This document shows, piece after piece, positions 1 through 8,578 of a DNA stretch of 64,000 nt (position 1 is its first letter; every line of letters starts with the position of its first letter). This DNA is from Brevibacterium picturae (GTDB lineage Bacteria; Actinomycetota; Actinomycetes; Actinomycetales; Brevibacteriaceae): assembly GCF_900105045.1 (NCBI RefSeq), contig NZ_LT629739.1, positions 1,550,001 through 1,614,000 of the forward strand, in the 5' to 3' direction. Position numbers and translations under genes: made by a program. The notes under the pieces are model-generated. The model was not told the DNA's origin, did no database searches, and saw only the letters and a program-made list of their open reading frames with translations.

Positions 1-657
1 TTGGCGGCGGCCGTGCTACTTCCGCAGAGTTCGGCCGTGCCGATGCTCGCCGAGGAGAAGAAGAAGCGCGAGATCTCGGTGGAGCATCTGCGCGACATGT
101 TCGGCGTCAGCTACGAGATGGCCGCCCACCGATTCACCAATCTGGCCACCGAGCACCTGGGGCTGCCCGTGCACTTCATGAAGGTCCACCGCTCCGGAAC
201 CATCCACAAGGCGTATTCGAACGATGGCCTGCCCTACCCCACGGATCCGCTCGGCGCCATCGAGGGGCAGTTCGCGTGCAAACGCTTCACCTCCCGCACG
301 GTCTTCCGCGTCGCGGACAGGTTCAGCCCGTACTACCAGTACACGGACACCCCGGAAGGTTCGTTCTGGTGCACCGCACGCGTACTGCCCGGCGGTGACT
401 TCGCGATCAGCGTGGGAGTCCCGTTCGCCCACGTGAAGTGGTTCGAAGGTCGGGAATCTCAGATCCGTTCAAAGTCGGCCTGCCCGGATCCCGCCTGCTG
501 CCGACAAGCACCCGAGGACCTGGCCGAGAAGTGGGAGAAGCAGGCGCTGCCCTCGGCGCAGATGCATGCCTCCCTGCTGGCGGCCGTTCCGCCTGGTGCC
601 GTTCCCGGTGTCGACGACACCGAGGTCTACGAGTTCCTCGAACGCCACTCCGGCTGA
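1..657 (+). CDS. ScfR/RamB-type transcriptional regulator, C-terminal part
   Basis: The reading frame is open at the window edge, so only the C-terminal 218 residues are seen and the N-terminal HTH is missing. The segment 'ISVEHLRDMFGVSYEMAAHR' followed by a conserved C-terminal domain ending in the Cys cluster 'CPDPACCRQAPEDLA' matches the short-chain fatty-acid regulator family (ImmA/IrrE-like core plus DUF2083-type C-terminus; RamB of Corynebacterium is a characterised member controlling acetate and glyoxylate-cycle genes). Family membership is read from motifs; the regulated genes are unknown. It ends 29 bp before the convergent end of the next gene. Confidence 0.75.
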   Translation: MAAAVLLPQSSAVPMLAEEKKKREISVEHLRDMFGVSYEMAAHRFTNLATEHLGLPVHFMKVHRSGTIHKAYSNDGLPYPTDPLGAIEGQFACKRFTSRTVFRVADRFSPYYQYTDTPEGSFWCTARVLPGGDFAISVGVPFAHVKWFEGRESQIRSKSACPDPACCRQAPEDLAEKWEKQALPSAQMHASLLAAVPPGAVPGVDDTEVYEFLERHSG

Positions 658-686
658 GGCGATTTACCCCATCGAAGGTGGGTCCG

Positions 687-2285
687 TCAGTTCGTCGAAT
701 CGTCGGACGCGCCGAAGACTTGGTCCGCAATATGTTCGGCCACTGCCAGCGCCGAGGTGGCCCCTGACTTCGGCAGGCTCCTGACCATGGTGAGCCTGCC
801 GCGCGTGGTCACGCGCAGTTCGTCGACCAACGAGCCGTCGGCATTGATCGCCTGAGCCCGGATGCCGCGTGTGCCCGGGCGAACGTACGAGGCATTGACG
901 GCGGGAACGAACTTCTGGATCCCTTCGACGAAGGCGGAGGTGCTGATGCCCGGTTTGGCGCCGCGCGCGGCGGTCTTCGCGGTCTGCGCCGCGAATTTCC
1001 AGAACCCTTTGAACCCGACGGTCGATCCCACATCGCCGAGGTCGAAGCCGTGCTTGTCATAGCGTTCGCGGCCCAGGGACACGAAGGTGTTCGGGCCCAG
1101 GATCAGTCCATCGTTGATGCCTCTGACCACGGATTTATCAGAGAATGGGGAGGCCGGATCGGGAACTGTGCTGATGATTCCTCGAACCACCTCGGCGGAG
1201 TCGTCGACGGCGTAGTAGTCGCTAGTGAACGGGACGATGCGAGGTTCCTCGTCGAAGCCGGCCGCCGCTGCCAAACGATCGGCCTGGAGGCCGGCGCAGA
1301 CGATGACGAGATCGAAGACCTCGGCGTCCTCGACGCGGGCTGGTTGTTCGCGTTCGTCTCCGGCAGGTTCCCGGTTCTCGTCTGCACCAGTGTGCCGGGG
1401 TTCGCCCCCGCCCGACTGGCGAGAGCGTCCCGAGGCGGGATTGGTGAACCGGTCGCTGAGGCTGTCGATCGTGTCTTCGACCTGTTTGAACCAGTCCTGA
1501 GAGCCGAAGCGGCTACGCAGCTCGTCGCGGAAGTCGATCACCGGTCCGCCGGTGTTATCCCCGCGATAAGTCCGCGGAGCCTCGTGCACCTGATCGTCGA
1601 TATCGCCGTCGGATTCTGCGGCGGAGTCAGCGTCGCGGACTGCAGAGGAAGCATCGGAGCCTGAAGCGGAGTCATCGTCGGAGTCGGCAGCGGGCTCGCT
1701 GCGCTCGGGCGCTGCCACGCGCATGCGGACGCGAACCTCGTTGCTCATCACGTCGACGCCGGTGACCTCACTACCGAAGCGGAAAGCCCCGCCGGCGGCA
1801 CTGACATCGGAGGCGAGTGCCTCGGTCAGAGCGGCGTAATCGGTCACGGCGGTGTGCGGCGAATACAGGGCGAGCACTCCCCTGGCGTTGGGTTCGATCT
1901 CCCGCATCTCCGTGCGGTCGAGCAGACGCACTCCCGGGACCTGGTTCGCTTCGGCGTGGGCGAGGATCTCCTCGAGTCGGTCGGCCTCGTCGGTGTTCTG
2001 CGCAACCAGCAGTTGGCCGCACTCGCGGTAGGGGATGCCGCGTTCGGACACGAACGGGACCAGTAGCTCAACACCTCGGCGAGCGAGCTTCGCTTCCGAT
2101 GACCCCGGTTTCGCGTCGAGGGCGGGATCCACGATTCCCGAGCTGTGTCCGCTCTGATGTGCGGCAACCTGCTCGGCCTTGTCGAAGACGGTGACATCGG
2201 CTTCGGGGAGTCTGCTGATGATCTCGCGGGCGAGCGCCACGCCGACGATCCCGGCACCGACCACGGCTACTCGTGAAATACTCAT
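687..2285 (-). CDS. lhgO: L-2-hydroxyglutarate oxidase-like FAD oxidoreductase with acidic insertion
   Basis: Encodes 532 residues. The start at 2285 puts the Rossmann FAD motif 'VAVVGAGIVG' at residue 6. The DAO-fold halves match LhgO-type enzymes (FAD-dependent oxidation of L-2-hydroxyglutarate to 2-oxoglutarate): 'SGIVDPALDAKPGS' near residue 49 and 'RIVPFTSDYY' with 'GLILGPN' in the C-terminal half. Between about residues 195 and 325 lies a Ser/Asp/Glu/Arg-rich low-complexity stretch that ordinary roughly 400-residue family members lack; the fold resumes at 'FDLVIVCAGLQADRLA'. The gene is divergent from the DNA methyltransferase, with only 37 bp between starts. Substrate is inferred from family; a related 2-hydroxyacid is possible. 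Confidence 0.8.
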   Translation of the reverse strand: MSISRVAVVGAGIVGVALAREIISRLPEADVTVFDKAEQVAAHQSGHSSGIVDPALDAKPGSSEAKLARRGVELLVPFVSERGIPYRECGQLLVAQNTDEADRLEEILAHAEANQVPGVRLLDRTEMREIEPNARGVLALYSPHTAVTDYAALTEALASDVSAAGGAFRFGSEVTGVDVMSNEVRVRMRVAAPERSEPAADSDDDSASGSDASSAVRDADSAAESDGDIDDQVHEAPRTYRGDNTGGPVIDFRDELRSRFGSQDWFKQVEDTIDSLSDRFTNPASGRSRQSGGGEPRHTGADENREPAGDEREQPARVEDAEVFDLVIVCAGLQADRLAAAAGFDEEPRIVPFTSDYYAVDDSAEVVRGIISTVPDPASPFSDKSVVRGINDGLILGPNTFVSLGRERYDKHGFDLGDVGSTVGFKGFWKFAAQTAKTAARGAKPGISTSAFVEGIQKFVPAVNASYVRPGTRGIRAQAINADGSLVDELRVTTRGRLTMVRSLPKSGATSALAVAEHIADQVFGASDDSTN

Positions 2286-2322
2286 ACAACAATCTTGGCA
2301 CCGATCGCGGCGAAGGAGAAGG

Positions 2323-3549
2323 ATGTCGACGGCCCTGAACTGGACTGGCAAGGACGCCGCCTTCGCACTCGGTCGACGCCTGATCTCCGGTGACGCGGAC
2401 GCTTCCGGCCACCTCGGCGACGGTCCGCACTTCATTCGCGACGGTGACACCTATGTTCCAGGCGTCGATGAGAATCTTCTGGTCGTCGGGGACAATCTGC
2501 CGGGGCTGACCGGGCTGCTGGCCACGCATCGCCGGCGAGTCAAGGTCGTCTACATCGATCCGCCGTACAACACGGGCAATGCGCTGGCGTACAAGGATCA
2601 CGGGCACGATCACGCGAGCTGGCTGAACTTCATGACTCCCCGCCTGATGCTCGCTCGCGAACTCATGCGCGATGACGGGGTGATCTTCATCCACCTCGAC
2701 GACGGTGAGAGCGCGTGGGCACAGCTGCTGGGTCACGAGATCTTCGGTGAGGACAATTCGCTGGGCACCCTCATCCATCAGCGTGCGAAGGGCGGCGGCA
2801 ATTCGCCCTCGTTCGTCCGCGGCCACGACTACGTCCATGTGTGGGGCAGAGTCGGTGGTCAGGCGGGGGCGTTCCTGACTGAGAAGAAGGCACCGGCGAA
2901 GCTTGAGATCATCGACGGCAGACGCATGCTCGTTGAAACGGATGTGCTGCGCGCCGGGTTCGGCCGTTACGCCCGCGGCCAGGAGCGGCGGTTGATGTAC
3001 GAGGACATCCTCGAGGTCAAGGGTGCGAAGAAGCTCGCCGAGGTGGACGCGAAGTTGGGCACGGGCGAGTACGTCCTGCGCCAATGGGGAGCGCAGGGAA
3101 AGCACGCGGTCGTGCGCGTGACGCCTGCTGAGAAGGCGAGCTCGAAGCTCTACTCGATCATCAAGGCCCTGGGCGGGCAGAACGACCTCGAAGACCTCGG
3201 GCTGGGTGGGATCTTCAGCTATCCGAAACCCGTCGACCTGGTCAAGACGCTCGTGGCCTCACAGACCTTCTTCGACCCTGAAGCCATCGTCCTCGACTTC
3301 TTCGCCGGCTCCGGCACGACCGCGCAGGCGGTGATGGCGGCCAACCAGCGCGACGAAGGCTCACGGAAGTTCATCCTCGTCCAAACCCCAGAACCCCTGC
3401 TGTCGAAGAATGCGCGCAGCCTCGTGGACGCGGATTCCGAAGACGGTTTCCCCGAGATCAGCAGGCTCACCGCGGAACGGATCCGACGTGCCTCGAAGCG
3501 CCACGACCCCGAGCTCCATTTCACCGAAATCGCAGTGACCGAGCAATGA
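2323..3549 (+). CDS. DPPY-type DNA methyltransferase (Mod-like, orphan)
   Basis: The 408-residue product starts at ATG 2323 behind AAGGAG. It has the catalytic motif DPPY (residues 79-82, 'YIDPPYNTG') first and the SAM-binding motif 'DFFAGSGTTAQAV' near residue 325. This order is the beta class of amino-methyltransferases, as in type III Mod subunits. It should methylate adenine N6 (or cytosine N4) in a specific sequence, with 'QRAKGGGNSPSFVRGHDYVHVW' in the probable target-recognition part. No Res helicase-nuclease or other restriction gene is adjacent, so it looks solitary. The divergent neighbour is the LhgO-like gene. Family is certain; recognition sequence and role are unknown. Confidence 0.85.
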   Translation: MSTALNWTGKDAAFALGRRLISGDADASGHLGDGPHFIRDGDTYVPGVDENLLVVGDNLPGLTGLLATHRRRVKVVYIDPPYNTGNALAYKDHGHDHASWLNFMTPRLMLARELMRDDGVIFIHLDDGESAWAQLLGHEIFGEDNSLGTLIHQRAKGGGNSPSFVRGHDYVHVWGRVGGQAGAFLTEKKAPAKLEIIDGRRMLVETDVLRAGFGRYARGQERRLMYEDILEVKGAKKLAEVDAKLGTGEYVLRQWGAQGKHAVVRVTPAEKASSKLYSIIKALGGQNDLEDLGLGGIFSYPKPVDLVKTLVASQTFFDPEAIVLDFFAGSGTTAQAVMAANQRDEGSRKFILVQTPEPLLSKNARSLVDADSEDGFPEISRLTAERIRRASKRHDPELHFTEIAVTEQ

Positions 3550-3567
3550 ATTCTCGCCAACACCCTT

Positions 3568-3607
3568 GAGTCTTTCCTGGTGACAGTGTATGAATGCATA
3601 AAGACTC
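3568..3607. repeat. Imperfect hairpin between methyltransferase and fmdB
   Basis: GAGTCTTT at 3568-3575 is matched by AAAGACTC at 3600-3607 with a 24-nt spacer. It lies 18 bp after the methyltransferase stop and 34 bp before the fmdB start. It could be a weak terminator or an operator for fmdBA; there is no T-run to decide. Confidence 0.3.
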
Positions 3608-3641
3608 ATATGTCGGCAATGATTTCGAGAAGAGTGATCCA

Positions 3642-3926
3642 GTGCCCACCTACGTCTACCGATGCACGACCTGCGGCGACACCGAACAGGTCTTTCCGAT
3701 GAGCCGGAAACCGGAATCCGTGACGTGCCCCGACTGCTGCGGAACAGCCGTCTCCGCATTCACCGCCCCCCACCTCGGCGCCGGTTCCGGCACTGCCTTC
3801 GGCGTCATCGACGCAACGAAGAAGACCGCAGAGTCACCACCCGTCGTCTCGCGCGTTCCCTCCTCTGGTCGCCGTGCGCAGCCGGTGAGTCGGGATCCGC
3901 GGCACGCGAAGCTTCCCCGCGCCTGA
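3642..3926 (+). CDS. fmdB: FmdB-like zinc-ribbon protein
   Basis: The 94-residue protein begins at GTG 3642, giving the family N-terminus 'PTYVYRCTTCGDTEQVF', with two CxxC knuckles (CTTC and CPDC) forming a zinc ribbon. The tail after about residue 45 is Ser/Arg/Pro-rich. FmdB proteins accompany the formamidase FmdA in methylotrophs and are thought to be regulatory; that location is seen here, fmdA starting 66 bp downstream. A longer upstream in-frame start exists, but the family N-terminus fixes this one. The stop codon lies inside a 22-bp tandem duplication. Confidence 0.75.
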   Translation: MPTYVYRCTTCGDTEQVFPMSRKPESVTCPDCCGTAVSAFTAPHLGAGSGTAFGVIDATKKTAESPPVVSRVPSSGRRAQPVSRDPRHAKLPRA

Positions 3927-3952
3927 GGTCAAGCTTCCCCGCGCCTGAGGTC
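3909..3952. repeat. 22-bp perfect tandem duplication
   Basis: The 22-bp unit beginning AAGCTTCCCCGCGCCTGAGG occurs twice in direct succession, 3909-3930 and 3931-3952. The first copy contains the last codons and stop of fmdB; the second extends the fmdB-fmdA spacer. It looks like a recent slippage or duplication event. Confidence 0.9.
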
Positions 3953-3992
3953 GATCGGCTTCCGGGCGGAGCTCCAAGAAAGGGAAAGAACA

Positions 3993-5243
3993 ATGCCGGA
4001 CAATGTATTTCCACTCGATTCGACTCAGCCCTTCACCGCCCAGGCGGTCACCGGTCACAACCGCTGGCATCCTGACATTCCTGCAGCCGTGCATGTGAAG
4101 CCGGGCGAATCGTTCCGGCTGGACTGCCGCGAATGGTTCGACGGCGCCATCAAGAACGATGACAGTGCCGATGACATCCGCGATGCACCGATGGACATCG
4201 TCCATGCCCTCTCCGGTCCCGTTGCCATCGAGGGTGCGAAGCCAGGCGATCTGCTCATCGTCGACATCCTCGATGTCGGGCCGATCCCGCAGGAGGAGGG
4301 ACCGCTTGCCGGGCAGGGCTGGGGCTATACCGGAATCTTCGCGAAGAAGAACGGCGGCTCGTTCCTCGTCGACCAGTTCCCCGACGCCTACAAAGCAGTC
4401 TGGGACTTCTCCGGCGGCACCGCGACATCGCGCCACGTCCCCGGTGTCTCCTTCACCGGGATCGTCCACCCGGGCCTCATGGGCACCGCCCCGAGCAAGG
4501 ACCTGCTGGGCAAGTGGAACACCCGCGAGGCCGCCCTCATCGCCACCGACCCGAACCGCGAACCACCCCTGGCCCTGCCTCCTGAACCTCAGGGTGCGAT
4601 CCTCGGCTCGCTGAGCGATGCGGAGTTCGACCGCGTCGCATCCGAAGGTGCACGCACGGCTCCCCCGCGGGAGAACGGCGGCAACCAGGACATCAAGAAC
4701 CTCACCAAGGGCACACGAGTCTTCTACCCGGTGTTCGTCGACGGCGCGAACTTCTCCGTCGGCGACCTCCACTTCAGCCAGGGCGATGGTGAGATCACTT
4801 TCTGCGGCGGCATCGAAATGGGTGGTTTCGTCGACATCAGCGTCGATCTCATCAAGGGTGGAATGGACACCTACGGGGTGAGCGAGAACGCCATCTTCCA
4901 ACCCGGCAATACCGCCCCGCAGTACTCCGAATGGCTGGCGTTCTCCGGAACCTCGGTGACGCTTGACGGTGAGCAGCGCTACCTCGACTCCCATCTGGCC
5001 TACCAGCGGGCGTGCCTGCACGCCATCGATTACCTGGCCAAGTTCGGCTACAGCCCGGAGCAGGCCTATCTGCTGCTCGGCGCGGCACCGATCGAAGGCA
5101 GATTCTCCGGCGTCGTCGACATTCCCAATGCGTGTGCCACCGTGTACCTGCCGACAGCGATATTCGACGTCGACATCTCACCCAGTTCCAACGGGCCCAC
5201 GCAGATCGATCCGGGCATCGGCGCACCCCACTCGGCGTTCTGA
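3993..5243 (+). CDS. fmdA: Formamidase/acetamidase
   Basis: The 416-residue protein is full length for the FmdA_AmdA family, which hydrolyses formamide (or short amides) to ammonia and the acid in the cytoplasm. Seen signatures include 'DIVHALSGPVAIEGAKPGD', 'GWGYTGIF' and 'GDLHFSQGDGEITFCGGIE', plus the C-terminal 'CLHAIDYL' segment. The start ATG 3993 follows AAAGGGAAAG. It forms a unit with fmdB and supplies nitrogen and formate, which can enter the folate one-carbon pool used by other genes in this window. No amide transporter is adjacent. Confidence 0.92.
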   Translation: MPDNVFPLDSTQPFTAQAVTGHNRWHPDIPAAVHVKPGESFRLDCREWFDGAIKNDDSADDIRDAPMDIVHALSGPVAIEGAKPGDLLIVDILDVGPIPQEEGPLAGQGWGYTGIFAKKNGGSFLVDQFPDAYKAVWDFSGGTATSRHVPGVSFTGIVHPGLMGTAPSKDLLGKWNTREAALIATDPNREPPLALPPEPQGAILGSLSDAEFDRVASEGARTAPPRENGGNQDIKNLTKGTRVFYPVFVDGANFSVGDLHFSQGDGEITFCGGIEMGGFVDISVDLIKGGMDTYGVSENAIFQPGNTAPQYSEWLAFSGTSVTLDGEQRYLDSHLAYQRACLHAIDYLAKFGYSPEQAYLLLGAAPIEGRFSGVVDIPNACATVYLPTAIFDVDISPSSNGPTQIDPGIGAPHSAF

Positions 5244-5414
5244 GGGCGGCGGCCTCTTTCATCTCACGCCGCTGAGACGCGGCGCGGTCTCATGTGGACA
5301 ATTCAGCTCGGATCCAGATTTCGGTCGTAGCCTCGAGGAAGACACGAACGGTTTCGCCGTCGGTCTGTGAACCGTTGTTCTGCAGATAATTGTTCCCCAG
5401 CTTTAGGAGCCAGC

Positions 5415-5711
5415 ATGTCCGTCGTCGCCATCAATACCCTCACCGTCCCCGAGGCGGCACGCGGTGAACTCGAGAAGCGCTTCGCGGCACGCAAGCACTC
5501 CGTCGACGGCTCACCCGGCTTCGAAGGCTTCCAGCTGCTGCGTCCGGTCTCCGGCGGCGACCAGTACTTCGTCTACACGCAGTGGGCCACACGTGAAGAC
5601 TTCGATAACTGGCGCCAGGCCCGCCAGCCCGCACACGAAACCAACAGCAAGGAGCCCGTCTCGGAGCAGGCCAACCTTCTCGAGTTCGAGGTCGTCGACC
5701 TCGGCGAGTGA
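5415..5711 (+). CDS. Antibiotic biosynthesis monooxygenase-fold (MhuD/IsdG-like) protein
   Basis: The 98-residue protein starts at ATG 5415 behind TAGGAG. 'INTLTVPEAARGELEKRF', 'SPGFEGFQLLRPV' and 'YTQWATREDFDNWR' are typical of the small ferredoxin-like ABM fold, closest to actinobacterial haem-degrading monooxygenases of the MhuD/IsdG/HmoA type. Haem degradation is inference only; ABM proteins include quinol monooxygenases. It is a single gene closed by a hairpin. Confidence 0.75.
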   Translation: MSVVAINTLTVPEAARGELEKRFAARKHSVDGSPGFEGFQLLRPVSGGDQYFVYTQWATREDFDNWRQARQPAHETNSKEPVSEQANLLEFEVVDLGE

Positions 5712-5718
5712 TCTCCAA

Positions 5719-5756
5719 ACAGGTCTGCCCTCACCGATCGGTGGGGGCAGACCTGT
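5719..5756. terminator. Bidirectional hairpin terminator
   Basis: ACAGGTCTGCCC (5719-5730) pairs with GGGCAGACCTGT (5745-5756), with an inner CACC/GGTG extension. It sits in the 51-bp gap between the convergent ABM and SWIM genes. Confidence 0.8.
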
Positions 5757-5762
5757 GTCAGC

Positions 5763-6311
5763 CTAGCCGTAGAAGCCGACCGAACTCAGTGCCTCGAGCC
5801 TGACCCAGTCGGCGTCGAGTCTGCCCGTATCCATCGTTTGGGACGAGCGCAGCTCATAGGCGATCATCGGTCGCTCGTCGATCGCGAGCACCGCCGCATA
5901 GATGCACGCGAGAACGTGTACGCAGTGCGTGGCTCGTGACCTGCAGTGACACCGGAATTCCAGTTGGTCGAGCGGAACCGAAACACTCACGTCTCTTTTC
6001 ACAAGGTCATCGAACAGCTCCCGTGACAGCTCACCCCCGACAGCACCTCCACCGTGGACACGCAGCAGTTCCCCAGCCGTTTCACCCGCACCTTTGGTCC
6101 ACGTGGGAACTGTGATCTCGACGGGAAGCGTCAATCCTCGTTCGACCACCTCGGCGGAGATCGTCCCGGGCGCTTCTCCCACCGAAACATCGAGATCACG
6201 GGCCATTCGTCTGGCGCGGGGCAGCTGTGGGCTAGGTGTGCCGCTGATCGGTTCCACGACACGCAGCCAGCTTCGGCCCCACATGGTTGCGCCGAAATCG
6301 ATGCTCGCCAT
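5763..6311 (-). CDS. SWIM zinc-finger protein
   Basis: The 182-residue protein carries a C-terminal SWIM finger, 'CHCRSRATHCVHVLA' (CxC...CxH), around residues 128-142. The N-terminal 'FGATMWGRSWLRVV' resembles other bacterial SWIM proteins paired with SNF2 ATPases. Its ATG (6311-6309) overlaps the helicase TGA (6313-6311) by one base, so the two are probably translationally coupled. The usual inference is a nucleic-acid-binding partner of the helicase. The start at 6311 is preferred over an upstream in-frame one because of this junction. Confidence 0.8.
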   Translation of the reverse strand: MASIDFGATMWGRSWLRVVEPISGTPSPQLPRARRMARDLDVSVGEAPGTISAEVVERGLTLPVEITVPTWTKGAGETAGELLRVHGGGAVGGELSRELFDDLVKRDVSVSVPLDQLEFRCHCRSRATHCVHVLACIYAAVLAIDERPMIAYELRSSQTMDTGRLDADWVRLEALSSVGFYG

Positions 6312-8239
6312 CAGCTCAGATCCTTTCCATCCAGGGCGAAGAGATCCCACAGCTGTTCATCGGGGAGTGTCGCAAGTGCTTGCTCCGAGTCCCCGGTGAC
6401 GAGTTCGGAAAGCCCCTGCTTCTTCCGATGCAGCGCATCGATGTGGTCTTCGATCGTTCCGGCGGCGATGAGGGTATGGACATTGAGTACGCGGTGCTGG
6501 CCGATGCGATGAGCGCGGGCGGTGGCTTGCTCCTCGACTGCGGGATTCCACCACCGGTCGAAGTGGAGAACGTGTGATGCTCGGGTCAGGTTGAGTCCGG
6601 TGCCTGCCGCTCGCAGGCTGAGGATGAGAATCGGGGGTGCCTCGTCATCCGTCTGGAAGCGGTGCACGAGCTTGTCGCGTCGCGCAATCGGCATTCCGCC
6701 GTGGAGAAACGGTACCGGGCCGCTGCCCAAGTAGTCGGCGATGCCTGCTGACAGCAGGTCTCCCATCGCCCGGTACTGGGTGAAGACGATTGCTCGCTCA
6801 CCGTTCGCAACGATTTCGGAGAGCACTTCGCAGGCGCGATCAAATTTTCCTGATCGGCCGAAGTAGGAGCCTTCGGTTACGTCACTGGTTCCGCCGCTGG
6901 TTCCGTCGCTGGTTACGTCATTGGTCTCATCGCCGGTGGTATCTCGAGCTGTGGCGGCCAGAGCCATTCGCCCCTTTCCCTTTGTCACCGCACGAGCCTC
7001 GTACTGCGCGGGGTGGTTGCAGATCTGCTTGAGCGCGGTGAGCAGTGTCAGCACGCGACCGTTCCTCTCAAATCCGGAGCCGAAGCCGTGGTCAAAGGCA
7101 TCGTCGACCGCCGCGGAATAGAGTGCGATCTGTTCTGGAGTCAGCGTGCAGGTGAGCGTCGTGTTCACCTTCGGCGGCAATTCATCGATCACGGCAGATT
7201 TCGTCCGCCTGAGCAGATGAGGTGCAATCAGCTCTGTCAACGCGTTCGCGGCGCGCGTCGACCGTCCATTCTGTATGGGATTGACGAAGCGCTGCCTGAA
7301 ACGCTTTCGAGGCCCCAGGATCGTCGGGTCCGCGATGGACAAGATCGACCACAGCTCCTCCAGACTGTTCTCCACCGGCGTTCCGGTCAGCATGATTCTG
7401 GCGTGAGTTTGCAGACTCTTCGCTGTGCGAGTCACTTTGGTTCCGGGGTTTTTGAGATTCTGTGCTTCGTCGAAGACGACGATGTCCCAGGCTCGAGCCG
7501 AGAGATCTTCGTCGGAGCGCAACAGTGTGTAGCTGGTGAGGACGACCTCGCCGGGAAGAAGGTCGGCCGGCAGCCGTCGGGTTGGACCGTGAAAAGTGCG
7601 CACGGGGAGTTGCGGTGCGAATCGCTCGAACTCTCTGCGCCAGTTGTTGACCAACGAGGTCGGGCACACCACCAGGTGCGGCAGCTCCGAACCACGTGCG
7701 GCAAGCAGGCCGATGGCCTGAACAGTCTTGCCCAGCCCCATTTCGTCCGCGAGGAGGGCACCGGTTCCAGCGCCGGCGTGTTCGCGCAGCCACGCGATCC
7801 CGTGCGCCTGATAGGGCCGAAGACGGGCTGTGAACCCTCGGTCCTGCAAGATGGACCCCGTACTCAATGCCTGCCGGAACCGTCGAATCGAAGCCTCTGC
7901 CGTCATCATCGCAGTCTCTGCTTCGTTGACGACTGCATGCGCCGCGAGCGGCAACGTGGTCAGTGCATCAGGATGTGCGCTGAGCTCACTCCACGAGCGA
8001 GCCGAGGGAGCCAGGGCCTCCGACCTAACCAGTGACTGCAGAGCATCGACTGTGGTGAGCAGATCGGTGATGTGGACGTCAACATCGTCAACGGCGATTC
8101 CGCTTCCGGATGGCTGGGCCAATCGCAGGCAGACACTGCGTCCGCGAGGCAAACCCAGGTCAGCAATCCACGTGGCGGTGTTCGGTGGCCCCCACCAGGC
8201 AAAGCCGTGTTCGGCAGGGACGAACGTAGCCTGGAGCAT
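6311..8239 (-). CDS. SNF2-family DEAD/DEAH-box helicase
   Basis: A 642-residue Swi2/Snf2 ATPase. Walker A is 'LLADEMGLGKT', the DExx box is 'VFDEAQNLKN', motif III is 'LTGTPVENSLEELWS', and the helicase C domain has 'RAAGTGLNLTRASHVLHFDRWWNP' split over motif V/VI with 'ARAHRIGQ'. A Thr/Gly/Asp-repeat linker near residues 440-460 separates the domains. I chose ATG 8239 because 'MLQATFVPAEHGFAWWG' matches the N-terminus of actinobacterial homologues; a TTG at 8413 would add 58 unconserved residues. It is co-transcribed with the SWIM gene. Likely role: ATP-driven remodelling of DNA-protein complexes or repair. Confidence 0.85.
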   Translation of the reverse strand: MLQATFVPAEHGFAWWGPPNTATWIADLGLPRGRSVCLRLAQPSGSGIAVDDVDVHITDLLTTVDALQSLVRSEALAPSARSWSELSAHPDALTTLPLAAHAVVNEAETAMMTAEASIRRFRQALSTGSILQDRGFTARLRPYQAHGIAWLREHAGAGTGALLADEMGLGKTVQAIGLLAARGSELPHLVVCPTSLVNNWRREFERFAPQLPVRTFHGPTRRLPADLLPGEVVLTSYTLLRSDEDLSARAWDIVVFDEAQNLKNPGTKVTRTAKSLQTHARIMLTGTPVENSLEELWSILSIADPTILGPRKRFRQRFVNPIQNGRSTRAANALTELIAPHLLRRTKSAVIDELPPKVNTTLTCTLTPEQIALYSAAVDDAFDHGFGSGFERNGRVLTLLTALKQICNHPAQYEARAVTKGKGRMALAATARDTTGDETNDVTSDGTSGGTSDVTEGSYFGRSGKFDRACEVLSEIVANGERAIVFTQYRAMGDLLSAGIADYLGSGPVPFLHGGMPIARRDKLVHRFQTDDEAPPILILSLRAAGTGLNLTRASHVLHFDRWWNPAVEEQATARAHRIGQHRVLNVHTLIAAGTIEDHIDALHRKKQGLSELVTGDSEQALATLPDEQLWDLFALDGKDLS

Positions 8240-8532
8240 CTCCGAGTGCTGCTCGTGGACTGCGGGTCGTGGGGATCGGGCAGTGCATGTGGGCACAGTC
8301 TCTCCTGAGTGATTGGCGATGGTCCACGGCCGGGGAGTGCCGATGTGCTGGGTGGTGCTGGGTGGTGAAGCGGGGGCTGTGCCAGCGTAGTGAACCGGAA
8401 TCTGGAGTTTCAAGAGAGATACATAAACTATTTTTTGGCAAGGTGACCTCGGCGACTGAGGGCGGTTCCTGGGGGCTCTGAAACGGCCGTTGCATCCGTT
8501 CGAAGGTTACTGGCACGGAACTTTCGGTTTTA

Positions 8533-8549
8533 CTGCTACTGTGCAGAAC
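8533..8549. promoter_or_regulatory. 17-bp operator-like site upstream of the APC permease
   Basis: CTGCTACTGTGCAGAAC matches 12 of 17 positions of the perfect palindrome at 11802-11818, including the TACNNTG centre and the AGAAC right arm. It lies 30 bp before the permease start in the 339-bp non-coding interval 8240-8578, which otherwise shows only divergent promoter space. Confidence 0.5.
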
Positions 8550-8578
8550 TGTAATAGCGGGGACACGAGAGGCACGCA

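Noticed and set aside
8240..8413. Longer SNF2 helicase starting at TTG 8413
   Set aside because: The extra 58 residues are not family-like, while the sequence after ATG 8239 matches the usual N-terminus.
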